Part shown: positions 8,901 through 18,470 of the stretch, piece after piece
Position numbering within the stretch: the first letter of the stretch is position 1
Layout of the letters: every line of letters begins with the position of its first letter
NCBI GenBank assembly: GCA_032718475.1
Contig: JAUCBJ010004828.1
Coordinates: forward strand, 1-45,077
Reading direction: 5' to 3'
Source of the DNA: Nemertoderma westbladi
Taxonomy: Eukaryota; Xenacoelomorpha; Nemertodermatida; Nemertodermatidae
Length of the DNA stretch: 45,077 nucleotides
The notes under the pieces: generated by a model
The model's database searches: none
What the model was told of the DNA's origin: nothing
What the model saw: the letters and a program-made list of their open reading frames with translations, nothing else
Translations under genes and position numbers: made by a program

Positions 8901-10212
8901 TCTCTAACACAGAAGTGACTTTGGGAACGACAGGCCTAATTATCTCAGGCTCATCAACTATTGTAGAGAGTCTTTGGACCTTAATACTTTGGGCTGTAGG
9001 TTCTATACTACTCAAGTCTGTGCTAGCTAGCTGTCTTCTAACAGCTGGGGGCAAATCAGGCAATTTGCGACGGTAAGATGTTTTTCTACGCCTACTTAGA
9101 TGGGATCTATTTCCTCCGCCTTCAGGATCGGTAGTATCGCCTTCCTCCGAGGATGTGTATCCCTGGCGCTTGGGAGTAGATTTTCTCATCATCTGCATCT
9201 GATTAGCAGTAAACTGTTTATTTATACTGTCTTGCGTCTCTTGCAGATTTTCCAACTCTAGTTGGATAGTCTCCTCAGACGCTCTCCGTTCTGCTTCTGC
9301 CACTGTTGCCTTTCTTTCGGCTTCCGCCGCTTTTCTTTCTGCTTCTGCTTCTGCCGCTTTTGCCTTTCTTTCGGCTTCTGCTTCTGCCGCTTTTGCCTTT
9401 CTTTCGGCTTCTGCTTCTTTTTTTTCTGCTTCTGCTTCCGCCGCCGCTGCTGCTGCTACCTTTCTTTTCTCTATCAGTTCTTTCTTTACTTGTTCTTCTT
9501 GGACTCTAACGAGGCGGAGTTTTTCATCACATTCAGCTTGGTTTGCAGCTAACATTTCAGCATCGATTGAGTCCAACACAAGCTTGGTTCCTTCACTATT
9601 AGGGGAAAGTCCAGACAGCCGTCTCCTCAACTCTTCGTCTCCTAGGAATCGCTGATAGTCGGACAAATAAATGTCGATAGCGTCTCTAGTTCGCGGCTTC
9701 TCTGCTGATGTTAATTCGCTTTCCACTTCGCTTTCCACCTCGCTTTCCACTTCGCTTTCCACCTCACTTTCCACTTCGCTTTCCACCTCACTTTCCACTT
9801 GAGAAGAAGTGGCGTCGGTTGATTCTTCATAGGTTGGCCGCTCATCATAAACCGTATCCGCCATCTTCGCTCCGCGTTCGGGCGTCCGCTCAACAGTATC
9901 CGAACTACTGGAGCTATCGGGCCGCTGAGAACTAGGTTCTTGGCTAGGAGGTTGCTGCTGTTTTATAGCTTCTTCTTGATCCCGCTTGACTTGGGCCCGA
10001 GTGCCTATGGCAGACCAACGGCGCTTCACTAACTTCGCAAATTGCGAAATCTTTTCTACCAACCTAGGTTCTGACACAACCACTGCAGGGGTTGCCCTTC
10101 TTACAGTATGAGGGGTTTCAGACCTCGGTCTGGGATTCTCTACACTTTGATCTGAGAAACAGGCTGTTGTTTCTAGGAGACTATCTGACAGAGTTTGCCT
10201 TGTGTCAGCCAT
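5995..10212 (-). CDS. BEL/Pao gag-protease polyprotein with pol remnant; RT deleted
   Basis: A 1405-residue intact ORF. In order: a low-complexity ESEV repeat (about 139-167); a long Ala/Glu/Lys coiled coil (about 230-345); a Pao-type gag domain (DUF1759-like) from about F652 to 790, starting KFNGDEMKWLPF; three zinc knuckles beginning at C929 (CALCDGPHRLSAC), C962 (CYNCLRRGHQRRTC) and C981 (CAKCGAEHHSLLH); and a retroviral-type aspartic protease with DSGS at D1105, followed by TRVGWYFTGP. At W1299 the sequence jumps to WRHRPEMINLADIASRG, which in BEL pol lies after RNase H and before integrase. The roughly 600-700 residues of RT and RNase H expected between them are missing without loss of frame, and the integrase is also missing. 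The product would be a capsid precursor able to assemble but not reverse transcribe. The start is the first ATG (MADTRQTL). Confidence 0.88.
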   Translation of the reverse strand: MADTRQTLSDSLLETTACFSDQSVENPRPRSETPHTVRRATPAVVVSEPRLVEKISQFAKLVKRRWSAIGTRAQVKRDQEEAIKQQQPPSQEPSSQRPDSSSSSDTVERTPERGAKMADTVYDERPTYEESTDATSSQVESEVESEVESEVESEVESEVESEVESELTSAEKPRTRDAIDIYLSDYQRFLGDEELRRRLSGLSPNSEGTKLVLDSIDAEMLAANQAECDEKLRLVRVQEEQVKKELIEKRKVAAAAAAEAEAEKKEAEAERKAKAAEAEAERKAKAAEAEAERKAAEAERKATVAEAERRASEETIQLELENLQETQDSINKQFTANQMQMMRKSTPKRQGYTSSEEGDTTDPEGGGNRSHLSRRRKTSYRRKLPDLPPAVRRQLASTDLSSIEPTAQSIKVQRLSTIVDEPEIIRPVVPKVTSVLETPVLPELNSKFSLHSTTLPVPGGAVQGNIPVQIAEREIKNLSPVVPRQPATMLATPASVVEWVEEGRRGMNLLLGQMQETVHQLKGTVREGRAELQEVQQSIALERDKLVNIQKGIPIPPVTLCQPVRSEVLHAQGVEPTRIYTASEVETPIANPIKGDYRPVINDIPYRPDNDPINLYTDNSILNNTMAQESFTRQMARTEARQAVKVGEIVKFNGDEMKWLPFNEYYKDSIQNSVLSNGEKLRFLIKCLEGPPKLMALKFIGHPDGLRQVWDTLNIRYGNKDNIAKYLYAKLVAPRHFLSSGIIEFSDEIQEICRQLDWFGKSHEYQSSMVIGAVVSTLPKGGVCTRWDKKVLYMNEQQRRSPTMADLMSFLDSEVKLQLIKQSREKTSENKVSEKPVSRRRIIPVCYTDDGESQASQEEDSGKDTEKFYYVNKTSKDVSKSKARTHDRREQVAKTPPQSPNRVHGRKPEERTRVHNVTQGKVSNIKPKCALCDGPHRLSACAEFLKKSLVDRREVMWDKRLCYNCLRRGHQRRTCYSDARCAKCGAEHHSLLHTEFERNSPSQVSEPKSHVQFSDVNDTDQSSEWEGFYTDEFSDANESCYLINTAVYRALTYEKDTDNEFSPTNFDRQPSWKPSTSNVGIREFPVVQVRVQGPNKSYIVNALLDSGSTGTFIDQELAEDIFAGQPKFRTKLNMSGVIQVWKSTITADYYVGALSTPQDKLGEQSIRSVKMVAIKNFANTQVEPYNWYEDKSIQQLKIPRFQTDYPGMQILIGQNAHEALETLEKRPAQPQPLQTYAVRTRVGWYFTGPSRRTLEERLPPERICQINGWEVESSEVDELTEGTPYSSDNDDINSNEDQWRHRPEMINLADIASRGATPQERIDTPGWLGGPDSLSKEEDEWLPHLTTAESRQAKGAEKVTRQPNHPAGRLCLLERDQKLSGNYGRQDTLPTTTSLIRQISRDSIT
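9711..9800 (-). repeat. 12-bp tandem repeat encoding ESEV units
   Basis: About seven tandem 12-bp units (GAAAGTGAGGTG-like on the minus strand) inside the gag ORF encode repeated Glu-Ser-Glu-Val. Units are multiples of three, so copy-number change keeps the frame. Confidence 0.8.
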
Positions 10213-10346
10213 GTTTGATTGTACAGTTGAATGCCTACTGCTATATTACAGTTAAAGCAAGTCTAGTAATTCAGTATCACTGTTAGCCTAGTAATTAATT
10301 ACCGATACTGCTACTCAGTGTAGCGTGATATATATATAATATATTA

Positions 10347-10580
10347 GAATACCGGTATGCTTATAATATATATAAGTATTATTACAGACTAGATTTGTCA
10401 CAGAGTACCGGTATATAATTTTAGCACAAATATATATAAATATATAATAGGCCTATCGTGAATACCGGTATACAGCCTACACTTATAGTATATAAGTATA
10501 ATTCTGGACTATAATTAATTACAGAGTACCGGTATGATTTCAGCACAAATTTATAGAAATAAATATAATAAGCCTATGGT
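10347..10580. repeat. About 115-bp tandem duplication with TACCGGTA palindromes
   Basis: Two copies (10347-10459 and 10460-10580) each contain AATACCGGTAT, CAGAGTACCGGTAT, CAGCACAAAT-like and ATAGGCCTAT-like blocks in the same order. A third partial start follows at 10580. Confidence 0.75.
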
Positions 10581-11515
10581 AAATACCGGTATGTCAATTA
10601 TTTTAGAATAATTGAATTTCTGAATATTTTAGGGTTACTTGGTTACTTTAACTTACTTTATTACCGTTATTTAAGCAGCAGTCCAACTGATATTGAGACC
10701 TAGTTGTTGTATGGCAGGCCTACTATTTATAAATCGTTTGAGTTGATTTATAATCTTTATATACCCGTTTAAAAGGGTTTTGTCAATATTTGAAATAAAT
10801 GTTATTATTTCTGGGGTTCACTACACAGAAGCTGTGCGCTCTCAGTGAAGTGCTATTTATTGGACACTAAAACTGATAATTCTAATTTACCTAAGTTACT
10901 TAATACTACAAATTACTTACGATATGGGTGAGATTAAATCTCTTATTAAACACAACAAAAATATTACGTACGAGATTTTTAGGGTAATTTTACAGGAAGT
11001 CTACAAACCAGCCTAACAAAGGGTTAGATTTCTGGTTATTACAACTGACAGAATACTACGGTATTTAAATAATAAGTAGTAGTAAATATATTGCACTGTC
11101 CAGATAAGAAAATACCACCGCCTGACGACCTATAGCCGTATCTCTATAGGTACTACGTTATGTATCACGGAGTGTTCCTACCTGGAAGTTAATAGAGCTA
11201 ACGAATGTGCCTATCAACCACTTTACAACACAAATATACTGCCTACACACTAATTACTTCAGAAAGCACTGTACACTAAACCCTAAATTAGGTACAAGTA
11301 CTGGTATAACAAATAATCAGCAGTTAAATATACTTGAACAGTTAAAAGAACCACGGCATCTGCTGGAGTGACCGAAGCACAAAGTCACCAGTCTTTTCCT
11401 ACGCCAAGCAGCCCGTGTAGTACCGGGGTTAATTTAACTATAACGGTATGTGTAACAAACACAATTACTGTAGGAATAAACTTGGGGACATGAATGTTGC
11501 GAATAATCGCATAAA

Positions 11516-12082
11516 CTCTGAATAATAAATATTACGCTACCCGTACAGAATACTCAAACAAATACAAACCAAAACGCTGGCAGACTACCACCAAGCCTAA
11601 ATAAACTACCGTACGTGTAGATTCTGAAATATTTAGTTAGTATGCGTTCTAACACGGTAGTACGACTTATTCTTTAAGAGGGGATTGACCTTACCGCTAT
11701 GGCTGCCCCAACTTACTAACGGAGCTTTATCAGACAAACTCTACACACGCAGCAATCTCTTCAGACCTAATAATAGCTAGACAACAATCCAGCCTACAAA
11801 ATATCTGAGTAATAACTATTACGGTACCTGAACAGACCACACAAACAAACACAGGCCAAAACGCTGGCAGACTACGATCAAGCCTAAATAAACTACAGTA
11901 TATGCAGATTCTGAAATAGTTAGTTAGTATGCGTTCTAACACGGTAGTACGACTTATTCTTTAAGAGGGGATTGACCTTGCAGCATATGGCTGCCCCAAC
12001 TTACTAACGGCACTTTATCAGACAAACTCTACACACGCCGTAATCTCTCCAAACCCAACAACAATCCGACAACAGTCTGGCC
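11516..12082. repeat. About 285-bp tandem duplication in leader
   Basis: Copies at roughly 11516-11799 and 11800-12082 share long identical blocks, including CCAAAACGCTGGCAGACTAC, TTAGTATGCGTTCTAACACG, CTTTAAGAGGGGATTGACCT and ATGGCTGCCCCAACTTACTA. Confidence 0.85.
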
Positions 12083-12269
12083 TACAATTATCTGAACAAT
12101 CTGAGCAGACTTACACGTCTTCAGCTCAATATTAACTTACTAGGAAATAAAACTGACAGAAATAAGTAAACTATACAAAAGAATGAGGGGTGATCAATCC
12201 CTATTCCTCTGGTAGCCTACAATATACTATAGATCACAATCGAAATAATACTAATGTACTTGTACTGGA

Positions 12270-12397
12270 AGTACCGGTTAGGACAGTTGGGCCTACAGAC
12301 CTACAGAAGTACCGGTTCTGGTAGTTGGACCTACGGACCTACAGCAGTACCGGTTCTGGCAGTTGGGCCTACTGACCTACAGAAGTACCGGTTCAGG
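12270..12397. repeat. 38-bp tandem repeat next to the 5' LTR
   Basis: Three full 38-bp units starting at 12270, 12308 and 12346 and a partial fourth at 12384. Each begins AGTACCGGTT and contains GTTGG(G/A)CCTAC and GACCTACAG. The array lies about 60 bp inside the 5' LTR of the element. Confidence 0.85.
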
Positions 12398-12459
12398 TTT
12401 ACCGGTCGACCGGTACTTTCAACTTTATTGCTTACTGCAATAAAGTCAATGACTGTTAT

Positions 12460-13716
12460 TGTACGCGCTTTTGGAAGACCTTTAGCAGTTTAACCTGCCA
12501 AAATTTATATGTCTTTTGGTTTATAAATCGACTCTAGAAGATGACAATATTTAATACCAATAAACACAACATTAGCAGAAGCCAGCCCAGTGCGCGTCCA
12601 TTCACCCGCTGGATAATCCCGGGAGACTGGATTCTGTCGGCTTAGATTATTATTGCAGTGAAGCTTACGGTATTGTATTATTCGATTGATCGTTAATAAT
12701 TAATTTCTGACTAATATTATTCACTTTCAGGAAATATTAACAGTTCCTTTTAGGACGTGGCGCTCTATCTAAGTAAACAGAGATATGACTTATACTAATC
12801 ACAACGGTAAGTCGGTAAGGCTTATGATTCACGTATGAGGCGCATTCTTTAGGAAATGCTTAGTTATCAGCCACAATCATGCACACTACCGGTAACGCAC
12901 AATACTGCTCACTAATTTGCCGACCGTCAATGAATTTTATCATATATAAAGAGAATAGCAACGGACTCATGTAGGGCTTATCAAATAGCATTAAATTCAA
13001 TACACACCACAATAATACAAGTCGCAATCGCTATATATATAACCCGCCTCTCTAACCTGTAGTGTATCAAGAAAATTGGGAAATTTGGGTTCTTTATAAA
13101 TGTTCTCCAAATAATATTCAATCCACTGATATAAGATATGACAACAGTAAAACATTAAGACGGTAGGTTAAGATATGATATGCACTGATATGGACCGATA
13201 TGTGAGTTGTTATGAACCGTGAATTGATAACAGTCATACGCTCTATAATCTTAAGCCTACTAATGTTTCTTTCTAGAGCCGTTGTTTCTGGCCTAGACAG
13301 CAATAACAACAAAGTATCAGTAAAAAACTGTAAGACTGAACAATCCCAGTATGATCGGCTCAAAGCTCCACATCAACAGAGAGAATCGCTCTGATTGGCT
13401 GAAGCCAAACAAAGAACCATGCGTCCAATGGCTGTTTCCATTTAAGCAACCAGCTGCTAGATGTCGTAATCTGAATCATCACGGCTAAGCTGTGTAAAAG
13501 TATTTGCCGTATTGCGGGTTTTTTGCCTTACCATGTCCGCTAAAACACGTATATAGCAGAATGACTTTTATGTCCGTTAAAACACCTGTAACGGTACCTT
13601 GCGGGCGAGGGGAATATATATACAGTTAGAGAACCTTTTTTAGAGTATTCCAGCGCCTGGGGGGAAACTGGATTGCGAAGCAAAGGGGCCAGTTATATCC
13701 CACAGAAGCTTTTACA
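12460..13716 (-). repeat. LTR of BEL/Pao element (5' LTR in element orientation)
   Basis: 1257-bp partner of the LTR at 1591-2847, with the same ends and about six substitutions. Promoter and polyadenylation functions are expected here from LTR biology; no specific signal is asserted. Confidence 0.95.
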
Positions 13717-13721
13717 GTGAG
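13717..13721. repeat. Target-site duplication GTGAG, right copy
   Basis: Same 5 bp as 1586-1590. Removing the element and one copy restores one reading frame across the junction, reading THLMIEGKV. Confidence 0.9.
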
Positions 13722-14160
13722 TGAACACATAGATGGTGTGTTCTCTCTCATCAGCTGGCTGGCGTCAACCGACCCTCTTCCCAGGGCCAAACTTCAAGGA
13801 GCAGCATTCCGCCTCCTGGAGGGGGGCTTCCAGTTGCCCCGATTGCCACAGACTGATTCTGCGGGTGAGGAGGCGGTGGATGTCAGCACCTTTAATTACC
13901 TTTGGGTCACGGTGGTGGAGAAGTGAGTCCGCAAGCAGGATTCTCTCTGACCGGGCATTGGCTGCATTGTGTTGTAGTCCAGATATGAAGGTTGTCGTTT
14001 CCGAAGCCAGCAGCGCAACAACATCACGCCCAACAGCGCCACCCGGTAAACGGTATTTAGAACCATTCAACTGTGTAGCTCATCTCCAATGGTGTAGAAG
14101 GATGTCTGGGGTGGCCCCTTTACCGACCAAACTGGCCCCATAGGCTCTTGTCATTAAATC
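13722..14160 (-). pseudogene. Reverse-transcriptase-family ORF, upstream half (split by LTR element)
   Basis: The minus-strand frame reads LNGSKYRLPGGAVGRDVVAL, then HRLLTRRISLWQSGQLEAPL, then an in-frame TGA before RQPADERE and the LTR junction. The LTRR-x-LWQSG-x-L motif followed by EGKV and LRSKHPSAVP (on the far side of the LTR element) matches the region N-terminal to the polymerase domain in a retroelement ORF family of invertebrates, as I recall it. There are in-frame stops at both ends of the 101-codon open block, so it is decayed. It is the insertion target of the BEL/Pao element. Confidence 0.65.
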
Positions 14161-14639
14161 CCTTCTCTGCATCTGTTGGCATAGGTACCAATGTCTCACT
14201 TAGTGAGTTGAATGAAGTTTGGCTCTCTGGGAGCCCGGGATCCGTGATATTCAATGTGTCATTTGGGGAGGAAAAGTGTATTGGGACTCGGGCTTATTGT
14301 AAATTAGTTCTTGCATCCTCCTGCAAGGAACTGTGCGCAGCTAATACAGGGACGCCGCGCTTTATTACACCCGCATCGTCCTGATGTGCAGCAACTATAG
14401 CGAGTAATGCCAGATTGGCAGCACCACTGCGATCCCTGCTGCATTCCTCTTTAAATTCCAATCAAACATCAGTAACAGGCAATTAATACAATATAATACA
14501 TAATAAGAAAGCTAGGGGTGTGTGTAAGTTAATCTGTTTCATTGGGGAGGGGGGGGGGGGGGTGTATGTAAGTCTGTTCCATCGGGTGGGGGAGGGGGGT
14601 GTGGTGGGGTATTAGGGACCATGGACCAACTCGTAGAGT
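14161..14639. other. Non-coding stretch with poly-G tracts
   Basis: No gene is recognised. It contains G runs of more than ten bases near 14547-14562 and G-rich sequence to 14600. It lies between two minus-strand fragments of the same RT-type family. Confidence 0.5.
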
Positions 14640-15003
14640 CCCTCGTTGTTAGGGGTCCATGGTCCCCATAATGGAGGCCGCATTGCCGACCAGGATGGCG
14701 ATTGCCAGCCTTTGCAGCAGGAGGAAGTGGTGAGATCGGAGCTCCTGGGTAACAGAGTGGAGTCTTGCCCCAATCTCCTTCAGGAACTCGGATGTTTCTG
14801 GGCCGGGGCGGCCAATGGTCGTGGAGGCTACCGGGTGGAAGAGGTAGCCCTAGTCCATGAGTTCTTGGTACTTGCGCATCTTTAGAGTTTCCGCTTCCTC
14901 TGCAGTGCGGCCTCCGGCGGATAGCGTCTGGGCGAGGTGGCTGGGCGCCAGTGAGTCCGCCACCGTCGCGTCCCACGTGAGGAACCTCCCGCAGCTCCAC
15001 GGG
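14640..15003 (-). pseudogene. C-terminal fragment of a reverse-transcriptase-family ORF
   Basis: The minus-strand frame reads AEEAETLKMRKYQELMD, a stop, then GYLFHPVASTTIGRPGPE, LHSVTQELRSHHFLLLQRL, and AILVGNAASIMGTMDP with a terminal stop near 14648. This pattern (FxPVAxET-like, E-[IL]G-R, VT-x-E, FLxQRL, GNAAS-x-G) is what I recall from the extreme C-terminus of invertebrate retroelement RT ORFs. It has one internal stop and no upstream polymerase domain. It lies upstream, on the same strand, of an N-terminal fragment of a similar family (13722-14160), so the two represent different copies. Confidence 0.55.
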
Positions 15004-16607
15004 ACCAGTAATTTAATACAGTACTTGGGAAAAATGTAGAACCTTTTGCCACTATTCTTGTGGTAATTTATTTACCAAGCGCCAGCGAGTTTAATATACA
15101 CACTAGAGTCAAGAGAATATTGAACAAATTTGCTACTGTACTGTATGTTTCCTTCCCATGTAATACGTAATTTTATTCTTATATTGGATCTTTTTGTGGC
15201 TAAATTCTTTAATAAAATATATAACGAAATAATGAAACAAAAGTGAAAATAGTGATCTTCAGCAAATCATATTATGTATTGTATTATTGAGAGACAGGGG
15301 GGGGGGAAACTGGACGCAAATCCCATATTGGCGAATTAATATCCCGCTTCAATGTTAAATTCTCAATTTAGGGAAAGGAGCAGGTTACAGTGGCACGTTA
15401 TTTTAACCAAAAAATATACTAAACACAGCAGAATAGGTTGTAGTATTATTTTTGAGAGTATTCAGCTGTTATTTGCGTACAATTTCCCCTGGAGAGGGAT
15501 TAATTTTTATTGCGTCCTGTTTCCCCCTTTGAATATTGAACAGCAGTAGGCCTATTTTATTATGTCTGTATGTGTTGTCTTGTTTCTCCTGGTGTTGCAA
15601 ATAATTTCATGTTCTGGAATAATATTTATGATGAAACTAGAGAGCAGCTCAATTACATACAGTATACCAATATTGTATATTTGGCCTATTGTACAGTATG
15701 TTTGGCCATGTACGGCCTGCAGACACTAAAGTTGTAATAACTATTTGAGCGTGTGCATGCATGATGAGTTTTGCTCAAATAGGCCTATTACATGCTCACC
15801 TTTTCTACTTCGATGCTCTTTCAACACAGTATACATTGTACATTGTACAGTCAATATAACACCTCCCCCTCTGAAACTAACGCCACTAACTAAAAGACTA
15901 ACTGAAACTAACTACTGTAAAAGGAATTCATATAAAATAAGCTAGAAATTTGAAACTTTTTTTAGCGGCGGGGTGCCAAATATGGTGCCAGCCCCAAATT
16001 TTGAAATGTCAATTTTGTAAATTTATTGTTTGAAGCTGTTTTTTCGGCAATAGGGGTTTTAGGCGTTCTGGTCTCGTTGGAATATATACGAATTGCACCA
16101 GGCATATCAACGTTGTATTTTTCGAAAATTTGGTGCCAGCAAGAAATTTTGAAAATTCATTCAATAGTTCAATTGATTGCGACAACTCATATCTTACATT
16201 TTCGAGGTTTATTGGGGCTCTGAATTCAATGGAATAAATATTTATATAATAACTAGACATATCAAACTTGTATTTTTTCGGAAGTATGGGTGCAAAATTT
16301 GGTGCTACTGTAGCACAAAGTTTTGAAACCCATCAACAATATCAATTGATTGTGTCACCTTGTTTCTTGCGTTACACGGATTTGTGAGGGTTGTGAATTC
16401 AATGGAATATGTAAAAATTGCATAAGAATACTTTTCGAGAAAAATCAATTAGAAATCTTTAATCGCTAATTTCTAATTAATTAATAAACAGATTTTTGCC
16501 AAATATTTATCTGCTGTGGGCGCTCGGATCATCTACAAGATCGTTCAAACAGAAGTGTTTGAGCTTTTGCCGTTCTCCTGGAAAAATCCTTTAAATATCG
16601 ACCTAAA
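15004..16607. other. AT-rich intergenic or decayed repeat sequence
   Basis: No gene is seen. There is a poly-G tract near 15297-15307 and an imperfect tandem array near 15960-16440 (listed separately). Confidence 0.55.
15960..16440. repeat. Imperfect tandem array, about 165-bp period
   Basis: The block TTTGGTGCCAGC / TTTGGTGCTACT followed by AATTTTGAAA, CAATTGATTG and GAATTCAATGGAATA recurs with roughly 165-bp spacing in two to three diverged copies. Confidence 0.55.
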
Positions 16608-16612
16608 AAAGA
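16608..16612. repeat. Target-site duplication AAAGA, left copy
   Basis: AAAGA precedes the left LTR and recurs at 26609-26613 directly after the right LTR. Confidence 0.85.
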
Positions 16613-17299
16613 TGTAAGCGGATTCAATTCCATTACATTATCCACCTTAGAATGGGACCAGTGGCATTTTATCAATATATAGTTGGGGATACGAGATTAC
16701 CAATAATAATCTCGCCTCATAACCAACTTTGGGGGAGGGGGGGCGACACAAGCCCTAAAGCCACAGAGAGAGGTGAGAGGTCAAAGCACCTCTGAGTGAG
16801 AACACAGCTAGTAGAGGCTAGCAGCGGGGGGGAACACTCACAGGGAGTGCCAAAGTGACAATTAGTATATTAGCCAATAGCAGGGAGGGAAGCACGTGAT
16901 CAGAGATAGGAAAGCATCCACTGGGTACAGAAATGCCAAGTACAGTAAGACGTGAAACCAATATCTGTGTGTGTGTATCCATCATATATTATTCTGTATT
17001 ACTGATTTACCGGTCAGTTCACTAATCACAGAGTTGCAGACTGGTCATAGTTTATGACCGTCACTGCTACCAACATAACCGATTAATATCTGTGTTGTAT
17101 TTTCTGCTGTTATTTTGTATCGTGATATTCATTACATACATAGTTCTGTGCTATTATCATTTCGGAAGATTAATATTGAGAAGCACAAACTCTCTTATTT
17201 CCCTGACGGCCTTCGGCCAAAACGACCATAGTACAGCAGCTCCAGCGAAACGGTGACGCGTACATATCTAACCCGGTTGGGATCTATGATCCCATCACA
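16613..17299 (+). repeat. 5' LTR of second BEL/Pao-type element
   Basis: Starts TGTAAGCGGATTCAATTCC and ends CCCATCACA. Aligns along its whole length with 25940-26608; differences include a TA dinucleotide, a GT microsatellite change and a G-rich insertion near 16730. Confidence 0.93.
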
Positions 17300-17567
17300 G
17301 TCATAAACTGACCAACTAAAGCAAACTGTGACCGCAACAAGACACAGCAAGATGAGCCAACTGGAGCCCCGATTATCAGAGGGAGAGAGAACGCCGCCGC
17401 AGACCCCGGACGACACCAACCAAACGATCTGAGAGGCCGCAACGAGATGGTATTGACCTGCCACGCCGGATTCGCCAACGAGGGATGACGACGACGGCAG
17501 TTGGAGTACCGAAGTCGCCGGCCAGCCACAGGCCGAGGGTGACAGACGGCCCACCGGAACGGCGAAG

Positions 17568-18470
17568 GTGGGGCCGCCGGTACGACGCCGGACGAGGAGA
17601 GAAGGTAGAGTCGACGAAGAGGATGTCGGGACGAGTGATCGGCTACGATGGGCCTACAACGCCACCAAGAAACTACTCAAAGAGGCCAAGGAGGAGAGAA
17701 AGGTAGACCAGCCTAAACTATACCAGAGGCTAGGTGAGTCGAATAAACATTTTCGTTATTTAGTCCGTTTTGGACAGGGAGAACTGGCGAGTGAGAGAGC
17801 GAGGGGGGTCGCCATGGAACTGTTTGAATTGTGGCGGTCCGGGGTAATGGAGCCAGACGAAGTGTACATAGGGCCTTACTTAGTGGATGCAAGGGGAATT
17901 AAGTTAGTGGGATGGGCAGACCCGCACGACGGCGAACCCAAGGTTAACCCCGAGGATTCGGTGTCGTTGGTTAGCGAGAACCCCAGAAAGCGAGGGAAAG
18001 TTAGTAGGACAGAGAGGAGACGGGAGTCTGTCGTGACCGATGAGTCCGCTACATCCTCCGCAAAAGCAAGAAGGGTGTTAGAGATAGATCTGGCGTATCA
18101 ACTAGACATTGTGGCGCTGGATCAGAAGGAGTTGGAGAGGCAACTAGATGAGGGAACTGCATTATTAGAGAGAGAGAGAGAGAAAGAGTTAGCGAGGGAA
18201 TGTAGAGAGAGAGCCGAGAGGATGGCGAGAAACTGCAGGGAGTGGGAGGAGAGAGAGATAAATGAGCGCGAGGAGCGGGCGGCGAGAGTAGAGAAAGAGC
18301 GCAAAGAGCAAGAAGCGAAAGAGACAGCGAGGGTAGAGAGGGAAATGAACCGGCGTAGAGAGCGGGAGGCGAGAGAGAGGGAGTTGGCCGTCCAAAGTTT
18401 GAGAGAGGACAGAGAGAGAGAGAGAGCGGGAAAGCGTATGCAGGATGATATGATATGCATACCCAGTTGA
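17568..18470 (+). CDS. Gag N-terminal region with long charged coiled coil
   Basis: 300-codon open frame. Residues about 25-120 are a compact region (RWAYNATKKLLKEAKEE ... LFELWRSGVMEPDEVY ... YLVDARGIKLVGWAD) of a kind I do not recognise. From about 180 onward it is a very Glu/Arg-rich coiled coil. The frame is open back to a stop at 17430-17432 with no ATG, so the true start is unclear (a GTG at 17568 is the nominal start). It ends in a TGA overlapping the next ORF by 16 nt in another frame, and the coil seems to continue there, so a frameshift or ribosomal shift is likely. As part of gag it would help capsid assembly (inference from position). Confidence 0.6.
   Translation: MGPPVRRRTRREGRVDEEDVGTSDRLRWAYNATKKLLKEAKEERKVDQPKLYQRLGESNKHFRYLVRFGQGELASERARGVAMELFELWRSGVMEPDEVYIGPYLVDARGIKLVGWADPHDGEPKVNPEDSVSLVSENPRKRGKVSRTERRRESVVTDESATSSAKARRVLEIDLAYQLDIVALDQKELERQLDEGTALLEREREKELARECRERAERMARNCREWEEREINEREERAARVEKERKEQEAKETARVEREMNRRREREARERELAVQSLREDRERERAGKRMQDDMICIPS

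Larger units (their letters stand above)
10213..12459 (-). other. Leader region of the LTR element, no gene
   Basis: About 2.2 kb between the 5' LTR and the gag start, AT-rich, with no convincing ORF. It contains three tandem duplications (listed separately). It would be the 5' untranslated and packaging region. No TGG-type primer-binding site directly follows the LTR. Confidence 0.6.
1591..13716 (-). mobile_element. Non-autonomous BEL/Pao-type LTR retrotransposon
   Basis: A 12,126-bp element with two 1257-bp LTRs, TG...CA termini and GTGAG target duplications. It is transcribed on the minus strand, so the LTR at 12460-13716 is the 5' LTR. Order on the minus strand: 5' LTR, leader of about 2.2 kb with tandem repeats, gag-protease ORF (10212 to 5995), AT-rich spacer, three small ORFs (4608 to 2874), purine-rich GGGAGCGG, 3' LTR. 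Assignment to BEL/Pao rests on the Pao-type gag domain, the three-knuckle zinc cluster, the DSGS protease and a WRHRPEMINLADIASRG remnant that in BEL elements lies between RNase H and integrase. RT, RNase H and integrase are absent, so movement would require proteins from a relative. The LTR comparison shows about six substitutions, implying a recent insertion. Confidence 0.88.

Noticed and set aside
9262-9552. Plus-strand Phe/Cys-rich frame opposite the gag coil
   Set aside because: It is the antisense shadow of the Ala/Glu/Lys coiled-coil repeat of the gag ORF.
14539-15000. 153-codon Pro-rich minus-strand frame
   Set aside because: The neighbouring minus-strand frame carries the RT C-terminal motifs; this one is an off-frame reading of the same DNA.
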